A stretch of 36,606 nt of DNA. Source: an uncultured Acetatifactor sp. (GTDB lineage: Bacteria > Bacillota > Clostridia > Lachnospirales > Lachnospiraceae). Below are positions 25,293-32,920 of the stretch, in pieces (the stretch's first letter is position 1; each line of letters opens with the position of its first letter). The DNA is taken from NCBI RefSeq assembly GCF_910585425.1, contig NZ_CAJUCP010000018.1:7811-44416 (forward strand), given 5' to 3'. The notes under the pieces are model-generated. The model made no database searches, was not told the DNA's origin, and worked only from the letters and a program-made list of their open reading frames with translations. The position numbers and the translations under genes are program-made.

Positions 25293-26036
25293 ATGAAGCT
25301 TTTTAATCTGGACAGTCCGTTGATGCAGTTCCTGAACAAGGTGGCCGACCTGATGTGGCTGAATGTATTGACACTGATCTGCTGCATCCCGATCGTCACC
25401 GTGGGACCGGCCCTGACGGCGCTGCACTATATGGCGCTGAAGATTGCAAGGGACGAGGAGTGCTATATCGCCAGGGACTATTTCAAGTCCTTTAAGCTCA
25501 ATCTCCGCCAGGGCATCGTGATTTGGCTGATTGAGCTGGTGGTCATCATACTGCTGGTGGGGGATTTCCTGATCCTGCGCTTCTCCACCATAAGCTTCGG
25601 GCAGCCCATGAAGATCGTCCTGGCTGTCGTGGCCGTGCTGGTGCTGTTCACCTTCACCTTCGTCTATCCCGTGCTGGCGAAGTTCGACAATACGGTGATA
25701 CGCACGATCAAGAACGCTTTTTTCATCGGAATCCTGCAGTTCCCCAAGACGATCCTGATGATGATTCTGTCCGTGGTGCCGGCGGCGCTCTTCGTCCTGG
25801 CGCCCCAGATCATGCCGATCGTGTTCCTGTTCGGCTTCTCCGTCCCGGCCTGGGCGGACGCCAAGCTCTACAACAAATTCTTCCAGAAGCTGGAGGACCA
25901 GATGAACGGCGTGGACCAGGCCGACGGGGAAGCGGGCGCGGAGGGCCTGGAGGAGCCCGAAGAGGACGAGAGGATATTCAAGGACGAGCTGGACGAGAGC
26001 ATCCAGGAGGAGCCGCCCCGCATCGGAGAATCCTAG
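25293..26036 (+). CDS. yesL: YesL family (DUF624) membrane protein
   Basis: 247 residues, ATG 25293 after AGGAGGAAAAT. About five membrane helices are seen (LNVLTLICCIPIVTVGPALTAL, then IVIWLIELVVIILLVGDFLIL, and two or three more), ending in an acidic tail of about 45 residues rich in Glu/Asp. The LYNKFFQKL and PALTALHYM segments are typical of the YesL family, which accompanies sugar-uptake loci in Firmicutes. The molecular role is not established. The gene is last in the run from metG. Confidence 0.85.
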   Translation: MKLFNLDSPLMQFLNKVADLMWLNVLTLICCIPIVTVGPALTALHYMALKIARDEECYIARDYFKSFKLNLRQGIVIWLIELVVIILLVGDFLILRFSTISFGQPMKIVLAVVAVLVLFTFTFVYPVLAKFDNTVIRTIKNAFFIGILQFPKTILMMILSVVPAALFVLAPQIMPIVFLFGFSVPAWADAKLYNKFFQKLEDQMNGVDQADGEAGAEGLEEPEEDERIFKDELDESIQEEPPRIGES

Positions 26037-26270
26037 AGACTTTGGCATGTTGACGAATGATAAGTGAATAAAATGTACAAAGTGACAGAAAGCACAAAAA
26101 GAACGCAAGTTTATAAGCATTTTAGAGGTTTTGCAAAAAAATATTTGTGGAATAGTGGTATGGAATAAAATACTTTTTTTCGTTATACTTATTGCAGGGT
26201 GAAGCGATGCGAGGCCATCGTTAAAACTAGAGTAAAAGAAACCATGCAAACGTGAAAGGAGTTTTGTATT
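26037..26270 (+). promoter_or_regulatory. AT-rich promoter/leader region of the msmX-like gene
   Basis: The region is AT-rich and contains a TATACT (26184-26189) with only a weak TGGAAT 17 bp upstream, followed by an approximately 80-nt leader and the ribosome binding site AAAGGAG. Base composition and the gene's own codon use both point to strong expression. Confidence 0.4.
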
Positions 26271-27386
26271 ATGGCAAGTTTATCTTTGAAGAACATCTGC
26301 AAGGTGTATCCCAACGGCTTCGAAGCTGTCAAGGACTTCAATCTGGAAATTGCAGATAAGGAATTCATCATCTTCGTAGGACCTTCAGGATGTGGTAAGT
26401 CCACCACCCTCCGTATGATTGCTGGTCTGGAAGACATTTCCTCCGGTGAACTGAAGATTGGTGACAGAGTCGTGAACGATGTAGAGCCCAAGGACCGCGA
26501 TATCGCAATGGTATTCCAGAACTACGCTCTGTATCCTCATATGTCCGTATATGACAACATGGCGTTCGGTCTGAAGCTGAGGAAGGTTCCCAAGGATCAG
26601 ATCGACAAGATGGTTAAGGAAGCTGCCAAGATCCTCGACCTGACTCCCCTCCTTGACCGTAAGCCGAAGGCTCTGTCCGGCGGTCAGAGACAGCGTGTTG
26701 CCATGGGTCGTGCTATCGTGCGTAATCCTAAGGTGTTCCTGATGGATGAGCCTCTGTCCAACCTGGATGCGAAGCTGCGCGTACAGATGCGTGTTGAGAT
26801 TTCCAAGCTGCATCAGAGACTGGGCACCACCATCATCTACGTTACACATGACCAGACCGAGGCTATGACGCTTGGTACCAGGATCGTCGTTATGAAGGAC
26901 GGCGTCGTCCAGCAGGTCGATACGCCTCAGAACCTGTACCAGAAGCCCCAGAACCTGTTCGTTGCAGGATTCATGGGATCTCCTCAGATGAACTTCCTGG
27001 ATGCCAAGGTGAAGGTGTCCGGCAGTACCGCCAATCTGGAGATTGCCGGCAAGAGCATCCCTCTGCCGGAGGCGAAGTCCAAGAAGCTCATTGCCGGCGG
27101 CTATGACGGGAAGACCGTTACATTCGGTATCCGTCCCGAGGATATCTATGACAGTAATGAGTTCCTGGCAAAATGCGATCCTAAGACCGTGTTCGAGTCA
27201 TCCGTAAGGGTGTACGAGCTGCTGGGTGCAGAGGTTTATCTGTACTTTGATTTGGAGGAGTTCCCCATCACCGCAAGAGTGGATCCCCGCACCACATCAA
27301 GGCCTGGCGACAAGATCAAGTTCGCGTTCGATATCGATAAGATTCATGTGTTCGATAAGGAGACCGAGCAGGTTATCACGAACTAG
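26271..27386 (+). CDS. msmX: Multi-sugar ABC transporter ATP-binding protein (MsmX/UgpC family)
   Basis: 371 residues, ATG 26271. Complete ABC ATPase: Walker A GPSGCGKST at 37-45, Q-loop 'MVFQNYALYPHM', signature LSGGQ at 135-139, Walker B 'VFLMDEP' and H-loop THDQ, followed by a TOBE regulatory domain in the last 130 residues ('IRPEDIY', 'ITARVDP'). MsmX-type ATPases energise several sugar importers, and no permease genes are adjacent, consistent with a shared ATPase. Codon use (CGT, GTT, GGT, TCC) differs from neighbours, as expected of a highly expressed gene. A terminator follows. Confidence 0.93.
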   Translation: MASLSLKNICKVYPNGFEAVKDFNLEIADKEFIIFVGPSGCGKSTTLRMIAGLEDISSGELKIGDRVVNDVEPKDRDIAMVFQNYALYPHMSVYDNMAFGLKLRKVPKDQIDKMVKEAAKILDLTPLLDRKPKALSGGQRQRVAMGRAIVRNPKVFLMDEPLSNLDAKLRVQMRVEISKLHQRLGTTIIYVTHDQTEAMTLGTRIVVMKDGVVQQVDTPQNLYQKPQNLFVAGFMGSPQMNFLDAKVKVSGSTANLEIAGKSIPLPEAKSKKLIAGGYDGKTVTFGIRPEDIYDSNEFLAKCDPKTVFESSVRVYELLGAEVYLYFDLEEFPITARVDPRTTSRPGDKIKFAFDIDKIHVFDKETEQVITN

Positions 27387-27401
27387 TATTGGGAAATATA
27401 G

Positions 27402-27429
27402 GGGGTGTCGGAGACGGCACCCCTTTTTT
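27402..27429 (+). terminator. Rho-independent terminator of the ABC ATPase
   Basis: GGGGTGTCG (27402-27410) pairs with CGGCACCCC (27415-27423) around a GAGA tetraloop, with one G-U pair, then six T. Confidence 0.9.
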
Positions 27430-27491
27430 CAAGATTTCAAGATTATCAAGCCTGATTGGTGTGACCGCTAAAGGGGCAGATGGGAGATTAC

Positions 27492-28580
27492 ATGATTTCA
27501 AGTCAGACGATTCAGACCAGCATAGACGAACTGAAGGCCATCACGAAAGTGGATTTATGTGTCTACGACTTATCGGGCACACCCGTGGCCTCCACGACTT
27601 CACAGCTTGACATTACTGCGGATCTGGTCAGCGGATTCGCAAATTCCCCTGCAGACAGCCAGGTGATCGGTGTCCATCATCTGTTGAAGATTATGGACGA
27701 GGGAGAGCTTCTGTATATTTTAGTTGCCAAGGGGTCCGGCGAGGACGTGTACATGGTGGGGAAGATTGCGGTGTGCCAACTGCAGAACCTTATCATCGCC
27801 TACAAGGAGAGGTTCGACAGGAACAACTTCTTCCAGAACCTCCTGCTGGACAACCTGCTTCTGGTGGATATCTACAACAGGGCCAAGAAGCTCCACGTAG
27901 AGGTGGCAGTACCCAGAGTGGTCTTCCTGGTGGAGACGAAGCTGGAGAAGGACGGCGTGGTGATGGAGCTCTTAAAGGGCATGTTCTCCAGCCATGCCGG
28001 AGACTATATCACGGCTGTGGACGAGAGCAGCGTCATCCTGATTAAGGCGCTGGAGCCGGATTATACAGACGAAGCGCTTCTGGAGACTGCGGATGTCATC
28101 GTGGGCATGATGAACGCGGAGGCCATGCTGAACGTGAAGGTGGCCATTGGCACGGTGGTGCAGGAGCTGAAGGACGTGTCGAAGTCCTACAAGGAAGCCA
28201 AGATGGCCCTGGATGTGGGGAAGATATTCTACGCGGAGAGGAATGTGGTGGCGTACAGCACGCTGGGAATCGGCCGACTGATTTACCAACTGCCGGTGAA
28301 CCTGTGCCGGATCTTCATCGATGAGATCTTCGGCGACAATGTGCCCTACGACCTGGACGATGAGACCCTGACCACGATCAACAAGTTCTTCGAGAACAAC
28401 CTGAACGTGTCCGAGACCTCCAGGCAGTTGTTCGTGCACAGGAACACATTGGTGTACCGCATCGAGAAGCTTCAGAAGAGCATGGGACTGGATTTGCGCA
28501 ATTTCGATGACGCTTTGACGTTCAAGATTGCGCTGATGGTGGTGAACTACATGAAATATCTGGACAGCATTGATTATTGA
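27492..28580 (+). CDS. CdaR/PucR-type transcriptional regulator
   Basis: 362 residues from ATG 27492 (GGGAG five bases upstream; an ATG at 27480, in frame, has poorer spacing). The N-terminal 'MISSQTIQTSIDELKAITKVDLCVYD' is a sensory domain related to putative sugar-diacid regulators, the centre is a GAF-like/GGDEF-like region, and the C-terminal HTH_30 lies at about residues 303-335 ('NVSETSRQLFVHRNTLVYRI'). The family senses carbohydrates or related metabolites. Its position behind the sugar ATPase suggests linked regulation, but it is separated by the terminator at 27402-27429. Confidence 0.85.
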   Translation: MISSQTIQTSIDELKAITKVDLCVYDLSGTPVASTTSQLDITADLVSGFANSPADSQVIGVHHLLKIMDEGELLYILVAKGSGEDVYMVGKIAVCQLQNLIIAYKERFDRNNFFQNLLLDNLLLVDIYNRAKKLHVEVAVPRVVFLVETKLEKDGVVMELLKGMFSSHAGDYITAVDESSVILIKALEPDYTDEALLETADVIVGMMNAEAMLNVKVAIGTVVQELKDVSKSYKEAKMALDVGKIFYAERNVVAYSTLGIGRLIYQLPVNLCRIFIDEIFGDNVPYDLDDETLTTINKFFENNLNVSETSRQLFVHRNTLVYRIEKLQKSMGLDLRNFDDALTFKIALMVVNYMKYLDSIDY

Positions 28581-28597
28581 GAAGCTGCAGGATCATT

Positions 28598-28734
28598 AAG
28601 AATCCGTAGGATTCTTTGACATCTCAGGGGCAAGATTTGCCCGGTTAGGAATAAGTGAGACAACCCCCCGAATATATTAGATGGAAGCCATCTTTCAATG
28701 GATGAGGCCATCAAATAGATTCGGGGGTTTTTTT
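28598..28734 (+). ncRNA. Structured leader with three hairpins, function unknown
   Basis: Hairpin 1 is AAGAATCC-GTA-GGATTCTT (28598-28616). Hairpin 2 is GGGCAA-GAT-TTGCCC (28628-28642) inside an outer TCTCA/TGAGA helix (28622-28626 with 28656-28660). The third element is a terminator-like structure at 28665-28734 with two short internal hairpins, a three-way junction. The whole sits between the regulator's stop and the ATG at 28735. I do not recognise it as a known riboswitch class. Confidence 0.5.
28665..28734 (+). terminator. Terminator-like three-way junction overlapping the ribosome binding site
   Basis: CCCCCGAAT (28665-28673) pairs with ATTCGGGGG (28719-28727), followed by seven T (28728-28734) that touch the ATG at 28735. 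Inside are GATGG-AAG-CCATC (28680-28692) and ATGG-ATGAGG-CCAT (28698-28711). GATGG can also pair with the second CCATC at 28708-28712. No other purine-rich site is available, so the GGGGG arm would serve as the Shine-Dalgarno. Confidence 0.6.
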
Positions 28735-30558
28735 ATGGCATATGACAGGAAGGTAAAGTATCTGGATTACATGGAAGGCGGGACGCGGGTCAGAGGGGCA
28801 GGCTTCGTAAAGCTGGAGGCCCGGGACGGGATCCTGCGGATGGAGCTGTCCGTGACCGGGCTGCACCGCACGGATACCTTTGCCCGGGATGTGGTGCTCT
28901 GCGGCAGGGACAGGGAGGAGAACTGCGGGAGGATAGAGATTGCGGCGGGGAGAGGGCAGTTCCGGCAGCAGTGGAGGAATCTGGAGGATATCGGCGGCAC
29001 CGGGATAGGCTATGGGGAGCTTGGGGGCCTGCGCATCCCGCTGGGGCCGGGGCGGGAGATTTCCTGCAGGTGGCAGTCCTGCAATGAGGCTGCCCGGCAG
29101 AGATCCTATGGGGCCGGACGGAGGGCGGCAGCGGAGACGGCAGGAGTGAGAGTGGCGGCAGCGGGAATGGCGGACGCGGCAGGAGCGAGAATGTCGGGCG
29201 TGGCGGCAGCGGGAGTGGTGGACGCGGCGGCAGCGAGAGCGGTGGATGTGTCGGCAGCGGGAATGGTGGACGCGGCAGGAGCGAGAATGGCGGGCGTGTC
29301 GGCAGCGGGAATGGTGGACGCGGCAGGAGCGAGAATGTCGGGCGCGGCGGCAGCGGGAATGGTGAATGCGGCGGCAGCGAGAATGGCGGACATGTCGGCA
29401 GCGGGAATGATGAACGCGGCAGGAGCGGTGGCGGAGACGGCGGCAGCGAAAATGGCGGACGTGTCAGGAGCGAGAATGGCGGACGTGTCAGGAGCGAGAA
29501 TGGCGGACGCGGCAGGAGCGAGAGTGGCGGACGCGGCGGCAGCGGGAATGGTGGACGCGGCAGGAGTGAGAGTGGCGGACGCGGCGGGAATGGTGGACGC
29601 GGCAGGAGCAAGAGTGGTGGATGCGGCAGGAGCGAGAGTGGCGGATGTGGTAGGAGCGAGAGTAGCGGACACGACAGCGGAGACAATGGCGCCAGGAAGG
29701 GAAGCCCGGAGGGAGGCATGGGGCATGGAGGCCCAAAAGGCACCGGGGGGCATGGCCTGGGATGGCATGCCGGAAGAGGCTGCACAAAAGGCCGGATTCG
29801 GAGAGGAGCCGGGTAGAAAGGATGCATTTATGCAGGAGCCCAATCCGCAGAAGGCCGATCCGGATAAGGATGGCCTGCAGCTTGCGGCCAGATTCCCACG
29901 GAGCACGGCCCGGCAGTGGCAGGAAGGAGAACTGCAGGGCAGCAGCGTGAGCATGGAGTATGCCGGGAAAGAAGGGACGCAGAAGGAGGCGGAAGCGGTT
30001 ATGGCAAAACGGGATGACAGGCCCATGGGGACGGGCGTGGAATGGGAGGACCATGGGAATGGCAGCCGCCGGAACAGGGTGCAGGCTGGCCGTGAGGGGG
30101 TTCCGGTGGACTGGAATAGCCGTGGCGCAAGGGGCAGGAGCGCTGCGGGGCAGGGAGGGACACCCGCGAAAGCGTCTGGGGAGCCGGACAGAAAGCCCGT
30201 AAGGCTCATGGAGGACAAATGGCAGCAGCTCTGGGCCATATACCCCCATATCCGGCCATTCCAGGATGCCAGGGAGTACCTCTCCATAGGCCCCTCCGAT
30301 TTCGTGCTGTTCCCGGAGGCCTCCTACAAGGCCGTGAACAACAGCTTCCTGCTCCATGGCTACTACAATTACCACCATCTGCTCCTGGCCCGGGTGGAGA
30401 GGAAAGGAGAGTACTGCTATTACATAGGCGTGCCGGGGAATTTCTACGAGAGGGAGAAGCAGGTGGCCATCATGTTCGGCTTCGAGAGCTTCGAATGCGC
30501 CGAGGAGCCCGCCCAGGCAGGGGATTTCGGGTATTATATGATGCGGGCGGAAATCTAG
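28735..30558 (+). CDS. DUF6128-like protein with a long octapeptide-repeat linker
   Basis: 607 residues from ATG 28735, preferred because it begins the conserved-looking 'MAYDRKVKYLDYMEGG'; an in-frame ATG at 28681 lies within the terminator hairpin. The N-terminal 125 residues and the C-terminal 125 ('KWQQLWAIYPHIRPFQDAR' onward, with YYNYHHLLL and YIGVPGNFYEREK) are well-formed domains; I associate the latter with the Lachnospiraceae DUF6128 group from memory. The central part is a 170-residue Ala/Met/Asp/Arg octad repeat plus further low-complexity sequence. No membrane helix or catalytic motif is seen. Function unknown. Confidence 0.6.
   Translation: MAYDRKVKYLDYMEGGTRVRGAGFVKLEARDGILRMELSVTGLHRTDTFARDVVLCGRDREENCGRIEIAAGRGQFRQQWRNLEDIGGTGIGYGELGGLRIPLGPGREISCRWQSCNEAARQRSYGAGRRAAAETAGVRVAAAGMADAAGARMSGVAAAGVVDAAAARAVDVSAAGMVDAAGARMAGVSAAGMVDAAGARMSGAAAAGMVNAAAARMADMSAAGMMNAAGAVAETAAAKMADVSGARMADVSGARMADAAGARVADAAAAGMVDAAGVRVADAAGMVDAAGARVVDAAGARVADVVGARVADTTAETMAPGREARREAWGMEAQKAPGGMAWDGMPEEAAQKAGFGEEPGRKDAFMQEPNPQKADPDKDGLQLAARFPRSTARQWQEGELQGSSVSMEYAGKEGTQKEAEAVMAKRDDRPMGTGVEWEDHGNGSRRNRVQAGREGVPVDWNSRGARGRSAAGQGGTPAKASGEPDRKPVRLMEDKWQQLWAIYPHIRPFQDAREYLSIGPSDFVLFPEASYKAVNNSFLLHGYYNYHHLLLARVERKGEYCYYIGVPGNFYEREKQVAIMFGFESFECAEEPAQAGDFGYYMMRAEI
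29167..29676 (+). repeat. About 21 in-frame 24-bp (octapeptide) repeats
   Basis: From 29167 the sequence reads as octads such as MADAAGAR, MSGVAAAG, MVDAAGAR and VADVVGAR, each 24 bp, one unit shortened to six residues and one to seven. The array ends near 29676. Variation is mostly single bases in GCG/GCA/GGA codons. Confidence 0.85.
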
Positions 30559-30621
30559 TCCATCGGTGCATTCATTCCCGAATAAGTCGTGGTTGATGTC
30601 CGAGTTTGCGCAGCAAACAGT

Positions 30622-30858
30622 TTACAAGCTCTCAGGACAGATAATTGTGATGGAGGTTGTTGGACAGTTTTTTCTGACAACCTCTTGCAGCAACATCCCC
30701 TGAATGAGCTTGTACATCAATGTAGTCCTTTTTATATCGTCTGCATTGATATACGCACCGCCAACCTTTGCCATTCGGGTGATTGTTGATTTGCCGCTTC
30801 CATTTGGACCGGCAAATACAACGACTTCCGGAAGTCTTACCACATCATTTTCCGACAT
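30622..30858 (-). pseudogene. Truncated zeta-toxin-like kinase
   Basis: 78 residues from ATG 30858 (GGGAGG about 8 nt before). The beginning, 'PEVVVFAGPNGSGKSTITRMAKVGGAYINADDIKRTT', has the P-loop GPNGSGKS and the 'NADDI' motif of zeta toxins, which phosphorylate UDP-GlcNAc precursors. Family members have about 200 residues; here a stop follows after 78 with a tail unlike the family, so the gene lost most of its catalytic part. The start overlaps the stop of the antitoxin gene by 14 bases, the usual toxin-antitoxin coupling. Confidence 0.6.
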
Positions 30859-31039
30859 ACTCGCGCCTCCCGTCCGGATATTCAAGATACGCTTTCTGAG
30901 TTTTATCGTCATATCCTGCAATAGGCAACCCCTTTATTTTTCTTACCTCATTATCAATCCTTATAGATTCCCGGAATCTTACCGTTAACTCCTCGTCAGA
31001 GAGCCCGCAAGTGGAATCTAATTCATTTAGAATCGTCAT
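30845..31039 (-). CDS. Putative antitoxin upstream of the zeta remnant
   Basis: 64 residues, ATG 31039 with AAAGGAG upstream on the minus strand. The sequence (MTILNELDSTCGLSDEELTV ... YLEYPDGRREYVGK) is a small acidic protein placed immediately upstream of and overlapping the zeta-like gene; the role is inferred from position. DNA here is AT-rich relative to the rest, consistent with horizontal acquisition. Confidence 0.5.
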   Translation of the reverse strand: MTILNELDSTCGLSDEELTVRFRESIRIDNEVRKIKGLPIAGYDDKTQKAYLEYPDGRREYVGK

Positions 31040-31091
31040 TCGTTAATCTCCTTTCTGAATCTTGTATATGTTATGCATATAAACAAGAATT

Positions 31092-31187
31092 TTATTGATT
31101 TTCTAAAATACTAAGCATTTCTTTAATATAATCCCTAAATTTTCCAATGTCTGATAATAATCCGTATTGTAGCTTTTGAGAAGTCAT
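31092..31187 (-). pseudogene. Small ORF remnant upstream of the antitoxin
   Basis: 31 residues (MTSQKLQYGLLSDIGKFRDYIKEMLSILENQ), open upstream in frame to a LDYNRAI sequence. It might be the 3' part of the small gene that starts at 31305, separated by a frameshift. Confidence 0.3.
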
Positions 31188-31197
31188 GATTGCCCGA

Positions 31198-31305
31198 TTA
31201 TAGTCCAATGTAACCTTTTATTTGCGGCATATCCACCTGTTTTCCGATTCTGTTTTTTGAAGTAATACATTTCCGCTCGTCATATGTTAATTTGCATTTA
31301 TACAT
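31198..31305 (-). pseudogene. 35-residue ORF remnant with a ribosome binding site
   Basis: ATG 31305, preceded by AGGAG, encodes a 35-residue peptide that starts MYKCKLTYDERKCITSKN and stops at 31198. The opening is familiar from small Lachnospiraceae hypothetical proteins of about 100 or more residues, so this is probably a truncated gene. The spacer 31040-31366 shows nothing else. Confidence 0.35.
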
Positions 31306-31366
31306 ACATCCGCTCCTATCAAACTTCGGCTTTCCATTTGATTATATCATAGATAGCGCCGGTGTA

Positions 31367-32305
31367 CTAGAGCCCTTGCCCGTCAAAGGCCGGGATGAAG
31401 CTCTCCGCCGCCGTGCCGCCCTCCTGCATGTAGCCCCTCTCGATGCCGATTCTGTGGGCGAAATCCAGCACCCGCCGGTATTCCTCCTCCGTCACCGGCC
31501 GGGTCAGGGGCGAGTGGGCGAACTCCGGCATCCGCTTTAGATGCTCCAGCGGCGTGTACTGGTTCATGATACTGACATAGATGTCATTTCCGTAGGTGTC
31601 GTGGAGGTAGCGCAGGATCCGCTTGGAATCCCCCGCGCAGCCCGGGAGCAGCAGATGGCGCACTATGACGCCCCGCTCCATGAGCCCGCTGTCCGGGGAC
31701 AGGACGGGCCTGCCCACCTGCCGGAACATTTCGGCAATGGCCGCACAGGCTTTTCCGAAATAATCCGGGGCGTGGGAGTAGAGGGCGGAGAGCCGGGGAG
31801 ACTGGTATTTCAGGTCCGGCAGATAGATGTCCACCAGGCCCTCCAGCATGCGCAGGGAGGCGGCCTCCTCATAGCCGGAGCTGTTGTACACCACGGGGAT
31901 GGAGAGGCCTGCCCCCTTTGCCGTCTGCAGGGCCAGGCAGACCTGCGGCAGGAAATGGCCTGCCGTCACCAGGTTGATATTGACGGCGCCCTTCTCCTGG
32001 AGCTCCAGGAAGATCTGGGAGAGCCGCTCCAGGGACAGCCCCTGCCCTCTCTTGCCGATAGCGATGTCATGGTTCTGGCAGAAGACGCACTGCAGGCTGC
32101 AGCCGGAGAAGAACACCGCGCCGGAGCCCCGGCTGCCGCAGATACAGGGCTCCTCCCAGAAGTGCAGGGCCGCCCTGGCAGCCGCGATTTCGGCACCCTG
32201 GCCACAGAAGCCCGTATTCCCTGCGGTGCGGTCCGCGTGGCACATGCGGGGACAGAGGGTGCAGTCGCTCATCATCCAATCAATTGTCTCGAGGGTTATC
32301 TCCAT
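31367..32305 (-). CDS. Radical SAM protein, PflX-like
   Basis: 312 residues, ATG 32305 with GGAGATGG just upstream. Cys69, Cys73 and Cys76 in 'GCSLQCVFCQN' form the CxxxCxxC motif that binds the 4Fe-4S cluster with S-adenosylmethionine. Four more cysteines (15, 18, 22, 34) near the N-terminus are typical of the PflX group (COG1313), a family resembling pyruvate formate-lyase activating enzymes but without an assigned substrate. 'IYLPDLKY' and 'MNQYTPLEH' fit the family. Length normal. It is transcribed away from the SRP RNA, on the same strand and 180 bases downstream of it. Confidence 0.85.
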   Translation of the reverse strand: MEITLETIDWMMSDCTLCPRMCHADRTAGNTGFCGQGAEIAAARAALHFWEEPCICGSRGSGAVFFSGCSLQCVFCQNHDIAIGKRGQGLSLERLSQIFLELQEKGAVNINLVTAGHFLPQVCLALQTAKGAGLSIPVVYNSSGYEEAASLRMLEGLVDIYLPDLKYQSPRLSALYSHAPDYFGKACAAIAEMFRQVGRPVLSPDSGLMERGVIVRHLLLPGCAGDSKRILRYLHDTYGNDIYVSIMNQYTPLEHLKRMPEFAHSPLTRPVTEEEYRRVLDFAHRIGIERGYMQEGGTAAESFIPAFDGQGL

Positions 32306-32486
32306 AAAACCATCTCCGTAAAACCAGATTTAGCAAAACGTTTCATCGGACAAACTCAGGGACGGTGTCTGCGCCCCGGGCTGCCGGGAAACGGTAGGAG
32401 CTGCATAGGCTTGTGCAAATACGCCTGCCGGGCGGGACGCGGGTCCCGCCGATTGCTCCGGCGGGCATGGGGAAGCCGCCAGACAC
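32306..32486 (-). other. Spacer between SRP RNA and the radical SAM gene
   Basis: Contains one perfect hairpin, GGCGGGAC-GCGG-GTCCCGCC (32431-32450), and no clear promoter for the radical SAM gene. Read-through from the SRP RNA promoter is possible. Confidence 0.4.
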
Positions 32487-32651
32487 AAAAAATCCGTACC
32501 CCTTCAAGGCCGGTACAGCTCCACCCGGCTGCCTCACGGCACATGAGAGGTTCCGCTTAGTGCTGCTTTGTTCCCAACCTGACACGATTCACGGATTCCC
32601 ATTGCGCAAGACCGAATTTCATCACTGTACCGAACCTTGAAGAGGTACGGC
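32487..32651 (-). ncRNA. ffs: Signal recognition particle RNA
   Basis: On the minus strand the transcript begins near 32651 and ends in six T (32492-32487). The SRP54-binding domain is evident: GTCAGG, a TTG-GGAA-CAA hairpin with the invariant GGAA tetraloop, AGCAGC, then TAAGCGGAA and CATGTGCCG as in other Firmicutes. The 5' arm CCGTACCTCTTCAAGG pairs with the 3' arm CCTTGAAGGGGTACGG, and an inner GGTACAG/CTGTACC continues it. About 165 nt, shorter than the roughly 270-nt Bacillus form, so the Alu-type domain appears reduced or absent. It pairs with Ffh for membrane protein targeting. Confidence 0.85.
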
Positions 32652-32657
32652 TATTTT

Positions 32658-32686
32658 AGTATAGCCGAACCGGGGAGGGTTGTCAA
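32658..32686 (-). promoter_or_regulatory. Promoter of the SRP RNA
   Basis: On the minus strand TTGACA (32686-32681), a 17-bp spacer, and TATACT (32663-32658), 7 bases before the inferred start at 32651. Confidence 0.85.
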
Positions 32687-32762
32687 GGAGAAAAATTTTT
32701 GCGGCGGCGTTTCTGTTGACATTTCCCGGCTTATAAAGTAAGCTATATGTGCAGCGATTAAA

Positions 32763-32833
32763 TCTTGCCAAAAACCGGATAAACGGCATGAACGGCTGTG
32801 CTATGTGGCTGGCAAGAATTCAATGCCGTTTAT
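32763..32833 (+). other. Interleaved inverted repeats with pseudoknot topology
   Basis: TCTTGCCA (32763-32770) pairs with TGGCAAGA (32810-32817), and ATAAACGGCAT (32779-32789) pairs with ATGCCGTTTAT (32823-32833), so the second pair starts inside the first and ends outside it. Both are perfect (8 and 11 bp). A TTGACA lies about 45 bases upstream, but the matching -10 is unclear. It is 88 bases before the SGNH hydrolase gene. Confidence 0.5.
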
Positions 32834-32920
32834 ATATTCTTATCAAAACAAAACATCCCGACATGGGCGCCAGGATGCGCGGCGGAGGGAGCCCGCCAGA
32901 GGCGGGGGTGGAGGTGTGAC

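Noticed and set aside
26240..26262. Catabolite (cre) operator near the msmX-like gene
   Set aside because: ATGCAAACGTGAAAG matches only the left half of the consensus and overlaps the ribosome binding site.
29106..30287. 393-codon antisense frame opposite the octapeptide repeats
   Set aside because: Repeat structure on one strand leaves the other strand open by chance; no start site.
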